From NCBI GenBank assembly GCA_964540515.1, contig CAZIMS010000001.1:186001-250000 (forward strand): a DNA stretch of 64,000 nucleotides. Direction: 5' to 3'. Below are positions 1 to 9,270 of the stretch, one piece after another. A program made the position numbers and the translations under genes. The notes beneath the pieces are model-generated. The model saw nothing but the letters and a program-made list of their open reading frames with translations, was not told where the DNA came from and did no database searches. This stretch comes from JAOAGA01 sp964540515 (GTDB lineage Bacteria; CALINM01). How positions within the stretch are numbered: the first letter of the stretch is position 1; each line of letters starts with the position of its first letter.

Positions 1-822
1 AAATAGAATTAGTACTCCACCCAAAACTGTCTTTATTGTAATACTTTCTTGAAAAAAAATAAATCCCCACATTATTGTACCAAGTGGCTCAGTATAACCA
101 ATTATTGATGCTCTTATACCTTCAACCTTTTTTAAGGCATTAATGTATAATTTTGAAGCAACTACAGAATATATAAAGGCTATTAACCCTAAATAAAAAA
201 AGTCTCTTACCTCTATACTTATATCTATAAAAGGTGAAAGGGGTAGAAAAATTATGGCACTAAAAAGATTCTGATAAAAAAGCAAAAACTCTTCATTTAA
301 TCTCAGAAGAGTCTTCTTCGCAACAATAATTATTACCGCATAAAAAAAACCAGAAGCAAGCCCTAAAAGAGCTCCCTTTACGAAATTATCATCTACAACC
401 TCCCTTGTATAAAAGATTGCAATAAAGCCAATCATTGAAAGAACTAACCCTGTAAGTATCTTCTTTGTTATTCTTTCCTGTAAAAAAAGGGGGGCTAAAA
501 GGGCAACAAAGACAGGTGCAGTGTAATGTGTCAATACTGCAACTGCACCTGTTGTATATTTTAATGCCCCTAAATAGGTAAGCATGTTAAGTAGAAAAAA
601 AAAGGCCAAAAAGAGTAGATTAATATAGATCTTTTTCTCTATTAATAATCTACCCCTATACTTGTAAAAACAGTAGATACCCCAATACAAGGCAGCCCAA
701 AGACAGGTAAAAAAGCTTATAGTAAAGGCGTTAATCTTTAAATTTCTTACTGGTATTAGCCAGGAACTCCATATTAGAAATGCCGCTGCTAACTGGCCAT
801 AATAAATTTTCTCCTTTATCAT
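1..822 (-). CDS. EamA/DMT-family permease, 3' end cut off
   Basis: Translating the minus strand from an ATG at 822 gives an open frame of about 273 codons that runs off the left edge, so the C-terminus is missing. It is almost wholly hydrophobic. It shows the two-fold EamA pattern: an N-terminal MWS-like stretch (LIWSSW), then a GALKYTTGAVAV / THYTAPVFVALLAP region, and in the second half a YTEPLGTIMWGFIFF segment, the usual end of EamA proteins. Family members export or import small metabolites such as amino acids across the inner membrane; the substrate cannot be read here. It starts 20 bp after the slipin stop on the same strand, so the two are probably cotranscribed. Confidence 0.8.
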   Translation of the reverse strand, partial: MIKEKIYYGQLAAAFLIWSSWLIPVRNLKINAFTISFFTCLWAALYWGIYCFYKYRGRLLIEKKIYINLLFLAFFFLLNMLTYLGALKYTTGAVAVLTHYTAPVFVALLAPLFLQERITKKILTGLVLSMIGFIAIFYTREVVDDNFVKGALLGLASGFFYAVIIIVAKKTLLRLNEEFLLFYQNLFSAIIFLPLSPFIDISIEVRDFFYLGLIAFIYSVVASKLYINALKKVEGIRASIIGYTEPLGTIMWGFIFFQESITIKTVLGGVLILF

Positions 823-842
823 TAACAAAGTAACAAAAGGAC

Positions 843-1592
843 CTATTTATCTTTTTTCTGCATAAAGTGACTCAAAAAATCCACTGGTAATGGGAAAACT
901 ATAGTTGTATTGTTTTCTGAAGATATCTCTGTTATAGTTTGGAGATACCTTAACTGTAAAGTAACAGGATTTTTAGCAAGGATATCTGATGCTTCAGAAA
1001 GCATATTTGCTGCTTGAAGCTCACCTTCTGCGTTAATAATCTTTGCCCTTCTTTCTCTCTCTGCCTCTGCCTGACGAGCCATTGCCCTTTGCATCTCCTG
1101 AGGTAAATCAATCTGCTTAAGCTCTACATTCATAACCTTAACTCCCCAGTTCTCTGTTTGAACATCAAGAATCTTTTGAAGTTCCTCATTGATCCTCTCT
1201 CTCTCTGCTAAGAGCTTATCTAACTCCACCTGACCACAGACGCTTCTTAATGTCGTCTGGGCAAGCTGTGAAGTTGCATAATGGTAGTTCTCTACATTCA
1301 AAATTGCCTTAATGGGCTCAACAACCCTAAAATATACAACTGCATTGACCTTTACTGATATGTTATCTTTTGTAATAACATCTTGAGAAGGAACATCAAG
1401 AGTAACTGTTCTTAGGCTAATCTTAACTATTTTATCAATACCAAGAGGTAGAAGAATAATTATACCAGGACCTTTCGCCCCTATACATCTACCAAGACGG
1501 AAAACAACACCCCTTTCATATTCAGGAACTATCCTTAATATACTACCTAAAAAAGCTACCAAAAATATAAACAATACAAGATAAAAAATCAT
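843..1592 (-). CDS. Slipin (stomatin/SPFH band-7 membrane protein)
   Basis: Short N-terminal membrane helix (MIFYLVLFIFLVAFLG), then the band-7 core with PEYERGVVFRLGR and the RYLQTITEI...IVFPLP ending typical of prokaryotic slipins; 249 residues is the usual length. Slipins form oligomeric membrane rings or scaffolds and often sit beside an NfeD-type protease, which is absent here; the downstream neighbour is a DMT permease. I start at 1592 because a GGAGGAGCT ribosome site lies directly upstream. An in-frame ATG 16 codons further upstream adds a polar stretch unlike slipins and has no ribosome site. Confidence 0.9.
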   Translation of the reverse strand: MIFYLVLFIFLVAFLGSILRIVPEYERGVVFRLGRCIGAKGPGIIILLPLGIDKIVKISLRTVTLDVPSQDVITKDNISVKVNAVVYFRVVEPIKAILNVENYHYATSQLAQTTLRSVCGQVELDKLLAERERINEELQKILDVQTENWGVKVMNVELKQIDLPQEMQRAMARQAEAERERRAKIINAEGELQAANMLSEASDILAKNPVTLQLRYLQTITEISSENNTTIVFPLPVDFLSHFMQKKDK

Positions 1593-1719
1593 AGCTCCTC
1601 CTTTTATTATAGTTTTTAAATTAAGGGACCGATGCTGCATTGTAATCTTAACTTTAATTAATTATAGAATATTTCTCTTTACTTTGTATAAAAAAATTAT
1701 TAGTTTAAAACCTTATTTT

Positions 1720-2862
1720 ATGAATAGAAGAGAATTATTCACCATATTATTATCAACAACACTTACTACTTCAGCCCTTTATGCACCTCAGCCCCTATCA
1801 CCTGTTTTTATGAAGTATTTTAATATTAGTAAGACTCAATCAGCTTTTATAATGTCTGCTGGCATTATACCTCTTAGTTTTGCACCAATTCTTTATGGAT
1901 ATATTTTAGAAAAGATAAATCCTATAAAACTCCTCACAACTGCTATATTTTTTTTATCTTTATCTGTTTTCCTTTTCCCCTTTTCAAAATCTTATGAACA
2001 ACTTGTTATTCTTAGACTTCTTCAAGGTATTTTTATTCCTGCATCACTTGTTTCTACTATGACATATCTATCAATCACCTCAGATAGCCTAAATATCCAA
2101 AAAAGACTGTCCACTTATATAGCTTTCTCAATTTTAGGTGGTTTCTCCGGTAGGGTCTTGTCTGGATTTATCTCAACTTTTTTTGGTTGGCCCTACGTTT
2201 TTCTTCTCTTATCTATTAATCTTTTTATATGCTTTCTTTTTTTGCTAAAAATACCTCCTCTGAAATCTTTTGTAAGCTCTAGTAATATCGAGTTGAGATT
2301 GCTTTACAATATCCTCAAAAATAGAAAATACCTAAATATCTATCCCATACCATTTATTATTTTCTTCGTTTTTTTAGCTATACTCAACTATCTCCCCTTT
2401 AGATTGGTAGAAATAAAAGATAGTGTCAATGAGTTTATAATAGGTATTATGTATGCTGGCTATCTATTGGGAATTGTAATATCTTTAAAATCAGCAAGTA
2501 TCATTGGACTATTTAAATCAGAAAAAAGAGCTATTATCGTGGGGCTCTCTTTTTTTATAGTCCTTCTTTCACTCTTATTATCAAAGGATTTTTATATTAT
2601 TTTTCCTGCAATTTTTTTACTTTGTGGCTCTCTCTTCTTAGTTCACTCTATAACATCTGGTTATGTTAACAAGCTAACTTCTGCAAACAAAGGTATGGTT
2701 AATGCGATTTACGTTTGCTTTTATTATGCAGGAGGGGCTATGGGCTCTTACTTGCCAGGTTTTATTTATGTAAATTATGGCTGGAATCTTTTTCTACTTT
2801 TTAATTTGAGTCTTATTGTAGTAGTTTTGTTAATTGCTATGGGCATAAAGCAGGTTAAATAA
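1720..2862 (+). CDS. MFS transporter, YnfM/arabinose-efflux-like
   Basis: About 380 residues with twelve predicted hydrophobic segments. After the N-terminus come APQPLSPVFMKYF and, between helices 2 and 3, a GYILEKINP loop in the place of the MFS signature. Such proteins are proton-driven exporters of the inner membrane; the substrate is unknown. The start is uncertain: a TTG at 1684 extends the same frame by 12 residues, and neither start has a Shine-Dalgarno site. The gene is divergent from slipin (91-127 bp apart) and convergent with the TRAP permease. Confidence 0.75.
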   Translation: MNRRELFTILLSTTLTTSALYAPQPLSPVFMKYFNISKTQSAFIMSAGIIPLSFAPILYGYILEKINPIKLLTTAIFFLSLSVFLFPFSKSYEQLVILRLLQGIFIPASLVSTMTYLSITSDSLNIQKRLSTYIAFSILGGFSGRVLSGFISTFFGWPYVFLLLSINLFICFLFLLKIPPLKSFVSSSNIELRLLYNILKNRKYLNIYPIPFIIFFVFLAILNYLPFRLVEIKDSVNEFIIGIMYAGYLLGIVISLKSASIIGLFKSEKRAIIVGLSFFIVLLSLLLSKDFYIIFPAIFLLCGSLFLVHSITSGYVNKLTSANKGMVNAIYVCFYYAGGAMGSYLPGFIYVNYGWNLFLLFNLSLIVVVLLIAMGIKQVK

Positions 2863-2880
2863 ATTTGCTATGCCCACAGC
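2836..2880. terminator. Palindrome between convergent genes, likely bidirectional terminator
   Basis: An inverted repeat pairs 2836-2847 (GCTATGGGCATA) with 2869-2880 (TATGCCCACAGC) with one mismatch and a 21-nt loop. It spans the end of the MFS gene and stops 8 bp before the end of the TRAP permease gene. No strong T-run follows on either strand, so the terminator role rests on position. Confidence 0.45.
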
Positions 2881-2887
2881 AATATTC

Positions 2888-4609
2888 TTATTTTGAAAAT
2901 ATTCTTTTTACGTATTTCCACCAAGTAAAGCTTAAAAAATAGGAAAAGGCGTAAGTTCCTATAGTTATTAAGATAAAGGCAATAAATATATTTTGGGGAG
3001 TATCATTTAGAGAAAAGGCAGGAACATAGGCAAAAAGAAATGGTGCAAGATAGAGGAATTTAGCAAATATAAATGATGCAAAGGCGGTCTTCCACATATT
3101 TGCCCCTGCAATGGTTGCTCCAGCAAAGGCGGCGACACAAACAGGTGGTGTTATATTAGAATCCTGAGATAACCAGTAGACTATCATATGGGCAGCTATG
3201 GGACTTACGCCAAAATGTGTTAGAGCTGGAACTGCAACAACAGCAGTTATTAAATATGCAGCAGTAACAGGTACTCCCATCCCTAGAATTAATGATGCTA
3301 ATGCAATTAGAATTATTGATAAGAAAAGGCTGCCTCCAGCAAGCTTAACTACTATGTCAGCAAAGGTAACGACAAGCCCACTAAAGGTAAGAACTGAGAT
3401 AATAATCCCAATCACACCAATTGTTGCGCCAATAGTAAGACTGCTTTCTGTTCCTACTCGGGCCGCTTCAACAAACTGTTTCAATCCTATTCTTGTATCT
3501 TTTTTAAACCAACTAATTACTATGCAACTGGCTATACCACATACAGCCGAAAAACCTGCAGAATAACCTAAAAGAAGAATCACTGTTATAACCACTAATG
3601 GCAAAATATAGTACCACTCTCTTCTTAAAATTTGCCATACACTCTCTTTAGATTTTTCTCCAACTAAATTATTGTCCTTCGCGTAATAATGGACTAATAT
3701 AAAAACGCTAAAAAAATACATAAGAGCAGGAAAAAGGGCTATTAACATAATCTTAGAGTAGGGGATGCCTGTTAGTTCAGCCATTATAAAGCCTCCAGCC
3801 CCCATAACTGGTGGCATAAACATTCCACCTATAGAGGCTGCTGGCTCAACTGCTCCTGCTATATGTGGTTTAAACCCTGCCTTTTTCATTAAAGGTATAG
3901 TAAAGGTTCCTGTAGACACGGTATTAGCTATGGCACTACCCGAAATTGATCCAAATAGTGCGCTTGCCACAACGGCAACTTTACCAGGACCACCAATCTT
4001 ATGCCCCACAGCAGCCAAAGGAAAGTCTATAAAAAACCTTTGAGCACCAGACCTCTCAAGAAAGGCACCGAACATTACAAAGAGCAAAACATAAGTAGCA
4101 AGAACATCGGCCATTATACCAAAGACACCATCGCTTTTATAGAAAATAGTGGTACACATTCCAAGTATTGTATCACCAGGATGGGCAAATAACTCGGGCA
4201 TATGTTTCCCATAAATACCAAAGGCAAGCATTCCGAGTCCTATAAAGACAAAAACGGTACCCACAACCCTTCGAGCAACCTCTATTCCTATCAAAACACC
4301 TATGAGTGCGATAATTTGATCCTGCATTGTCTCCGCACCAGTTCGATAGTTTATCACTGCAAAATTAAGTATCCAGTAACCTACAGTAAATGCTGTGGCT
4401 AAAATTAGAATATAATCTAGAACTCTAAATATAATATGTTTAGATTTGTAGAGTAAAAAAACTAAGATATAGCAAACAAATACATAAATTCCCCTATGAT
4501 ACTGTGTAGAGGCAGGTGAGATCAAAGCAGAATAAGAGTAAAAAAGCAGTAGCCCTATTGAGGCAATATTAAAAAAAAACTTCTCGAACTTATTTAGTTT
4601 ATCATACAT
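2888..4609 (-). CDS. TRAP transporter fused 4TM/12TM permease (DctQM-type)
   Basis: About 573 residues, nearly all hydrophobic: an N-terminal small-permease (DctQ-like) part of some four helices fused to a large DctM-like part. The DctM section contains the glycine/proline-rich signatures ALFGSISGSAIANTVSTG, EPAASIGGMFMPPVMGAGGF and a second repeat with GMGVPVTAAY and SQDSNITPPVCVAAFAGA. It forms the Na+-coupled channel for organic acids in the inner membrane, fed by the TAXI receptor encoded just upstream. I place the start at 4609, where AAGGAG lies 11 nt upstream; an ATG eight codons earlier has no such site. Confidence 0.93.
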   Translation of the reverse strand: MYDKLNKFEKFFFNIASIGLLLFYSYSALISPASTQYHRGIYVFVCYILVFLLYKSKHIIFRVLDYILILATAFTVGYWILNFAVINYRTGAETMQDQIIALIGVLIGIEVARRVVGTVFVFIGLGMLAFGIYGKHMPELFAHPGDTILGMCTTIFYKSDGVFGIMADVLATYVLLFVMFGAFLERSGAQRFFIDFPLAAVGHKIGGPGKVAVVASALFGSISGSAIANTVSTGTFTIPLMKKAGFKPHIAGAVEPAASIGGMFMPPVMGAGGFIMAELTGIPYSKIMLIALFPALMYFFSVFILVHYYAKDNNLVGEKSKESVWQILRREWYYILPLVVITVILLLGYSAGFSAVCGIASCIVISWFKKDTRIGLKQFVEAARVGTESSLTIGATIGVIGIIISVLTFSGLVVTFADIVVKLAGGSLFLSIILIALASLILGMGVPVTAAYLITAVVAVPALTHFGVSPIAAHMIVYWLSQDSNITPPVCVAAFAGATIAGANMWKTAFASFIFAKFLYLAPFLFAYVPAFSLNDTPQNIFIAFILITIGTYAFSYFLSFTWWKYVKRIFSK

Positions 4610-4634
4610 AATTTTATCTCTCTCCTTACACAAA

Positions 4635-4669
4635 AAAAGAGCGGATACTAAAATTATATCCGCTCTTTT
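4635..4669 (-). terminator. Intrinsic terminator/attenuator between TAXI receptor and TRAP permease
   Basis: Perfect 13-bp inverted repeat (AAAAGAGCGGATA at 4635-4647, TATCCGCTCTTTT at 4657-4669) with a 9-nt loop, followed on the minus strand by seven T's. It lies inside the operon, between receptor and permease, so it should make receptor mRNA more abundant than permease mRNA. Confidence 0.8.
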
Positions 4670-4690
4670 GGGTTAAATAATTTTTCAAAA

Positions 4691-5647
4691 CTATTTTTTC
4701 TTAATAACTCCCATATCTCTCCAAAACTTTTCTGCACCTGGATGGAGAGGCGTGACTATACCTTTAACACCATCTTTAACAGACATTTCTTGAGCTGCTT
4801 TATGAACACTCACCATATGCTCAAGGCCTTCTTTGCTGTATAGAACTTTTAATAAGTTATAGACTACATCATCTGGGACTTCTTTATTGGCAAAAAATAC
4901 AACTGAATCAGAGTAAGTGATAACATCTTTTGTCTGACCATTGTAGGTATTGGCTGGAATAATCTCTTTTTCAAGATAGGGGTATTTTTTCAACATACCT
5001 GCAGATTCAGCATCTTTATATACATCAACAAGGGTTATCTTATTCTGTAATGCTGCTTCAAGGATTGCTGCATTTGGAAAGCCTGCAAAAACCCAGAAAG
5101 CGTCTAATTGTTTATTTTTAAAGGCATCTGCTGCTTCTCTGTAGCCTAAAAACTCTTTCTTAATCTTATCCCACATGCCTGTCTCTCTGAAAAATAACTC
5201 TGCCGCTGCTGCTGCACCTGAGCCAGGGTTACCTACTCCTACCTTTTTACCATCTAACTGTTTTACTGAAGTGATCCCACTATCTGCCCTAACTACTAAC
5301 TGAGCAGGAGCGCTGTAGAAAAAACAAATCGCTAAAGTATTTTCATACTTATTTGTATCTCCTATTAAATTTCCATTTCTTGCATTAAATAGATCTCCTG
5401 AATTTGCAATACCAAAATCTGCTTTGCCGGAGTTTACAAGCCTTATATTTTCTATAGCGCCACCTGAGGCACTTGCTAAAATATTAAGATCTGCTTTCTT
5501 TGATAAAGTAGATATACCACTTGCAAAATACTGATAAACCCCTCCAGAAGGTCCTCCTGAAAATCTATAGGCTCGCGCTTCAGAGTTACTAAAGAAAATA
5601 AAAATAGAAAAAATTGTTACAAACAAAGTAAAAGCTTTTTTTAACAT
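4691..5647 (-). CDS. TAXI-family TRAP transporter substrate-binding protein
   Basis: 318 residues with a signal peptide (MLKKAFTLFVTIFSIFIFF...SEARA, about 26 residues). The mature part begins with YRFSGGPSGGVYQYFASGIS and continues with VNSGKADFGIANSGD and VGVGNPGSG, the ligand-binding pattern of TAXI receptors. It captures a substrate in the periplasm and hands it to the fused permease encoded downstream. TAXI relatives bind glutamate or other dicarboxylates; the ligand here is not known. A strong AGGAGGT ribosome site precedes the ATG. Confidence 0.92.
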   Translation of the reverse strand: MLKKAFTLFVTIFSIFIFFSNSEARAYRFSGGPSGGVYQYFASGISTLSKKADLNILASASGGAIENIRLVNSGKADFGIANSGDLFNARNGNLIGDTNKYENTLAICFFYSAPAQLVVRADSGITSVKQLDGKKVGVGNPGSGAAAAAELFFRETGMWDKIKKEFLGYREAADAFKNKQLDAFWVFAGFPNAAILEAALQNKITLVDVYKDAESAGMLKKYPYLEKEIIPANTYNGQTKDVITYSDSVVFFANKEVPDDVVYNLLKVLYSKEGLEHMVSVHKAAQEMSVKDGVKGIVTPLHPGAEKFWRDMGVIKKK

Positions 5648-5673
5648 ATAACCTCCTAAAATTTTTTTACTAT

Positions 5674-5701
5674 ATTATATTAATTATCTGTAAAAATTCA
5701 A
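5674..5701 (-). promoter_or_regulatory. Sigma70-type promoter of the TRAP-TAXI operon
   Basis: On the minus strand TTGAAT (5696-5701) is separated by 16 bp from a perfect TATAAT (5674-5679). The -10 lies about 26 bp upstream of the TAXI start codon, leaving room for the AGGAGG ribosome site. Confidence 0.7.
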
Positions 5702-5821
5702 CTTTTTTTTTCAAACGTTGTTTTTAAAAAAAGAAAATAAATAAAGTAGTAGTTATTAAATCGCAGGAGGCGAGGAAAAATAAAAAATAGAGCCAGCCTT
5801 TCAAAAAGGTTTTTAATTAAC

Positions 5822-7117
5822 TCACACACCTGAAACGGCTATCTCTGAAAAGAGGATTGAAGGACTACCTGTATTTCCATAAAATTTTAAGTCCCTACCC
5901 AATGCTAAAATATTGCTAAAAATATCTTTAATATTACCAGAGATAGTGCATCCTGAGAGGGATTTGGCAAACTCTCCTTTCCTCAATAAGTAACCCTCAA
6001 AGCCTACTGAAAACTCACCTGTTACTGGATTAACAAGATGCATCCCTATGAGGCTAACTATAACTATTACCTCTTCTAACTCTTTTAACAAAGGCATTAT
6101 ATTATCTTTCTCAGCAGGTGATATATATATATTGGTATAGCTATTTTGTGGTGGTAGGGCAATTTTTCTCCTAACAGAGCCTCCATTTGATTTTTTTCCA
6201 AATTTAACTCCAAAAAAGTTATCATATAAAAGATCTACAACCACACCATCTCTCATCAAGCTTTTACTTGATGTTACAAATCCCTCTCCATCAAAAAAGT
6301 ACTTATAGCTACCATAAGAGACCAAAGGATCTTCGTTGATATTAAGGAGTGGTGATAATTTCCCACCTTCATCAAAGAGACTTTTTTTCTTGAACAGGTT
6401 TTCAGCAACAAAGCTCTTTGAAAGGACCTCTAAAAAATCACAGGCCGACCGATTTTCCATTAACACAACATATCTTCCACTGTTAGGCGGACTTGAGTTA
6501 AGTAGTTTTACCCCTCTATTATAGGCATTTAAAAAAATTGCATTCTCATCCAGCTCCTTTAGGTCATCCGATATGGCATAATCCCACTCAATCTTTTCAT
6601 CTCCATCCTTAGATAAAACAAGTACAACTCCCATAGAATATTTTTGATAAACTTGACTTGCCATGCCAACTCTTGAGTTATATAGATTTATCTCCACTTC
6701 TTCTCCGCTCACAGTAACTCGTTCAATCTTTTTTATCTCTCTGTATTCTCTCTGACTCTCTAAGAGAGTCTTTACTTTATTATCTAAGCTTTCGCTCCCA
6801 TAAGATTTTTCTTCTGTTCTAAACTCTTGGGTATCTTTTATTGTAGATAGAGGCAAAATATTTGCTTCATCTAAAAAGGAGCTTTCTAGGGAAAATTTTA
6901 GATTGTCAAATATTAAATCCTCTTGATAGTTCTCACCGCTTAGGCAAACAAAACCTCTTCTTCCTTGCTCAAAAACTCTAATTGCTATATTTAAGGAAGA
7001 TATATAGTCTTTTTTATTTCCTTCATCACTTTTTTCAACAACTCTTATAATTTTTTTCTCCTGCCACACTTCAAAATCTTTGTATCTTTTTGAGACAATA
7101 TCAATAATCTCTCTCAT
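5822..7117 (-). CDS. pmbA: TldE/PmbA-family protein, metalloprotease partner subunit
   Basis: 431 residues, close to the usual length. The C-terminal half carries the PmbA pattern: a DGEG...SSKSLMRDGVV segment, NSYTNIYI and a closing NPVTGEFSVGFEGYLL...SGNIKDIFSNI block. I see no HExxxH motif, which marks the TldD partner, so this is the non-catalytic TldE/PmbA subunit. TldD/TldE in other bacteria processes peptides such as microcin B17 and CcdA antitoxin; no tldD is in this window. It lies 48 bp downstream of argA in the nadK-recN-argA-pmbA string and is probably cotranscribed. Confidence 0.88.
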   Translation of the reverse strand: MREIIDIVSKRYKDFEVWQEKKIIRVVEKSDEGNKKDYISSLNIAIRVFEQGRRGFVCLSGENYQEDLIFDNLKFSLESSFLDEANILPLSTIKDTQEFRTEEKSYGSESLDNKVKTLLESQREYREIKKIERVTVSGEEVEINLYNSRVGMASQVYQKYSMGVVLVLSKDGDEKIEWDYAISDDLKELDENAIFLNAYNRGVKLLNSSPPNSGRYVVLMENRSACDFLEVLSKSFVAENLFKKKSLFDEGGKLSPLLNINEDPLVSYGSYKYFFDGEGFVTSSKSLMRDGVVVDLLYDNFFGVKFGKKSNGGSVRRKIALPPQNSYTNIYISPAEKDNIMPLLKELEEVIVIVSLIGMHLVNPVTGEFSVGFEGYLLRKGEFAKSLSGCTISGNIKDIFSNILALGRDLKFYGNTGSPSILFSEIAVSGV

Positions 7118-7165
7118 CTTACTATTTCATCCTTATTAATATCTTAAAATTCCTAAAAATAAAGA

Positions 7166-7615
7166 TCATAGCACCTTAATCACTGCAACTTCGTCACAAT
7201 CAGGAAACTTTGAACACTTGATACAGTCGGACCATATTTTATGTGGAAGCTCTTTCTTGTCTATCTCTTTAAAATCAAACTTTTTAAAAAAATCTACCTG
7301 ATAGGTAAGGGCAAATATCTTTTTTAAACCTAACTGTATAGCCTCATCAAGACAAGCCATAAGAAGTTGAGAGCCATATTTAAACCTTCTTTTATCCTCT
7401 CTTACCATTAGAGATCTAACTTCTGCAAGGTCTTCCCAGCATATATGTAAGGCAGATACGCCCACTAACTCATCTCCCTCGTAAAAGACAAAATAATCTC
7501 TGATATTATCATAAATCTCATTTAAAGACCTTGGTAATAGCTCTCCTTTTTTTGAGCCTTCCAACAAAAGCTGATGAATATTCTTGCCATCAGAAACTTT
7601 AGCCTTTCTTAACAA
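7166..7615 (-). CDS. argA: N-acetyltransferase, ArgA-like (N-acetylglutamate synthase)
   Basis: 149-residue GNAT domain: VRSLMVREDKRRFKYGSQLL is the acetyl-CoA pyrophosphate loop. The C-terminal LPHKIWSDCIKCSKFPDCDEVAV resembles the conserved tail of short, stand-alone ArgA proteins such as that of Mycobacterium tuberculosis. It would acetylate glutamate in the first step of arginine synthesis. The start is TTG at 7615, with GGAG 8 nt upstream, and overlaps the recN stop. No other arg gene is in the window. Confidence 0.78.
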   Translation of the reverse strand: MLRKAKVSDGKNIHQLLLEGSKKGELLPRSLNEIYDNIRDYFVFYEGDELVGVSALHICWEDLAEVRSLMVREDKRRFKYGSQLLMACLDEAIQLGLKKIFALTYQVDFFKKFDFKEIDKKELPHKIWSDCIKCSKFPDCDEVAVIKVL

Positions 7616-9270
7616 TTACTTTCTCCTTTCCTAAGTAGCTCTAAGGCATAATCCCTTCCCTTAGACTTTATATCGCCACCCAGCATTCGGGTAATCTCAT
7701 TAACCCTATCCTCACCTACAACCTTTCTAATAGACACTTCTATTCTACCATTTATTTCTGTCTTTTCCACTGTAATATGATTATCTCCAAAGACCGCCAC
7801 CTGTGGTAAATGGGTTATACATAGCACCTGATGCCTTTTTGAGATCTCTTTTAGTTTTCTACCTATCATCTCTGCCGTTAAACCACCAACTCCACTATCA
7901 ACCTCATCAAAGATCAATGTTCTTTTTTTCTCTTTAGGGATTGTATTTTTTATGGCAAGCATAATTCTTGAAAGCTCACCTCCAGAGGCTATCTTATTAA
8001 GAGGCTTAATCTCTTCACTCCTGTGGGCTGTAAAATAAAACTCTATTAATTCATCACCCTTTTCTGACATCTCTTCTGGATAACTTGTTGCTATTTTTTT
8101 TATGACAACCTGAAAGTCTGCCTTTTCCATACCTAAATCTTTTAACTCTTTAACAACTTGTTTCTCAAAGACTTCCTTTTTTTCGAGTCTAATCTTTGAT
8201 AACTGATCCATTACTCTTTTAATCTCTTCTCTTAAATTGTTTAGCCTTTTTTCGATGTCCCCTTTATAAACATCCAAATTTTTAAGTCTTTCAAGTCTCT
8301 CTTTTAGTTCTACTGAGGTTTTCTTAATCTCTGATATGGAGTTACCATATTTCTTCTTTAATTTATAGATGATATTAAGCCTTTCTTCGATCTCCTCAAG
8401 AGGTAATGTCTCCTCGGAGACCTTTTCAATAAAGTTTTTTATCTCTAAAGAATAGCTTTTAATCTCTTCCCTTTTTGTCTCAAGCTCTCGGCCTAACTTT
8501 TCTATCTCCGTCCCTTCTAAAGGAAGATCAGAGACAAGCCTTTCTGATTTTGAGATATTATCATAGACTGAGCAATCTCCTTCATATAGGTACTGATAGG
8601 CAATTGATAAGTTTTTAATAATCTTTTCTCTTAGCATAAGTATCTCTTTTTTTTGTTTTAAATGCTCCTCTTCCTTGTCATCATTAAGATTTGCATTTTC
8701 AATCTCTTCTATCTGAAAGGATAAAAAATCAATCTCTTTCTCTCTCTCTTTTACTTTAGATATTATCTCATCAAGCTCCCTTCTAATCTCTTTTGCTTTC
8801 TTTAGTAAATTAGACAACTCTTCCCGCAACTTTTCAACATTACAATAAAGATCAAACATCTCAAGATGATATTCGGCATTATAAAGCTCTCTCTCTTCAC
8901 TTTGGCCATAGATATGAAGAAGTTTCTCTAAAAGAGAGGTTAGCCTTGTCTGAGTGGTAAGGGAATCATTTATATAATTTCTGCTTTTCCCGTCTTTTTG
9001 AATAACCTTCTTTAAGATTATTTGCTCTTCATCTACCTCTTCAAAATCTAAGAGCATCTCTTCTCTCTCAAATACTGCTTCAACAATAGCCTTCTCTTCT
9101 CCAGTTCTTACAAAATCAGCACCACCCCTGTAAAAAAAAATAAGAAGGGCATCTACTAAAAGGGACTTACCAGCTCCTGTCTCACCTGTAAGAACATTTA
9201 GCCCTTCCTCAAAGGTAACCTCTGCAGAGTTGATTATGGCAAAGTTTTTTACCCTAAGCTGATAAAGCAT
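7609..9270 (-). CDS. recN: DNA repair protein RecN
   Basis: 553 residues with SMC-like architecture: N-terminal Walker A GETGAGKS (29-36), a long charged coiled coil through the middle, then the ABC signature IASGGELSRIMLA, Walker B TLIFDEVDSG and a final ITHLPQVA histidine loop. RecN acts in cohesion and repair at double-strand breaks. Its ATG overlaps the nadK stop (TAATG), a sign of translational coupling. Confidence 0.97.
   Translation of the reverse strand: MLYQLRVKNFAIINSAEVTFEEGLNVLTGETGAGKSLLVDALLIFFYRGGADFVRTGEEKAIVEAVFEREEMLLDFEEVDEEQIILKKVIQKDGKSRNYINDSLTTQTRLTSLLEKLLHIYGQSEERELYNAEYHLEMFDLYCNVEKLREELSNLLKKAKEIRRELDEIISKVKEREKEIDFLSFQIEEIENANLNDDKEEEHLKQKKEILMLREKIIKNLSIAYQYLYEGDCSVYDNISKSERLVSDLPLEGTEIEKLGRELETKREEIKSYSLEIKNFIEKVSEETLPLEEIEERLNIIYKLKKKYGNSISEIKKTSVELKERLERLKNLDVYKGDIEKRLNNLREEIKRVMDQLSKIRLEKKEVFEKQVVKELKDLGMEKADFQVVIKKIATSYPEEMSEKGDELIEFYFTAHRSEEIKPLNKIASGGELSRIMLAIKNTIPKEKKRTLIFDEVDSGVGGLTAEMIGRKLKEISKRHQVLCITHLPQVAVFGDNHITVEKTEINGRIEVSIRKVVGEDRVNEITRMLGGDIKSKGRDYALELLRKGESNC

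Noticed and set aside
3198..4402. Several plus-strand open frames inside the TRAP permease gene
   Set aside because: They are antisense to a conserved coding region, have no ribosome sites and no family resemblance.
5785..5815. Hairpin CCTTT/AAAGG before the pmbA stop
   Set aside because: 5-bp stem with 3-nt loop; on the strand of pmbA it lacks a T-run.
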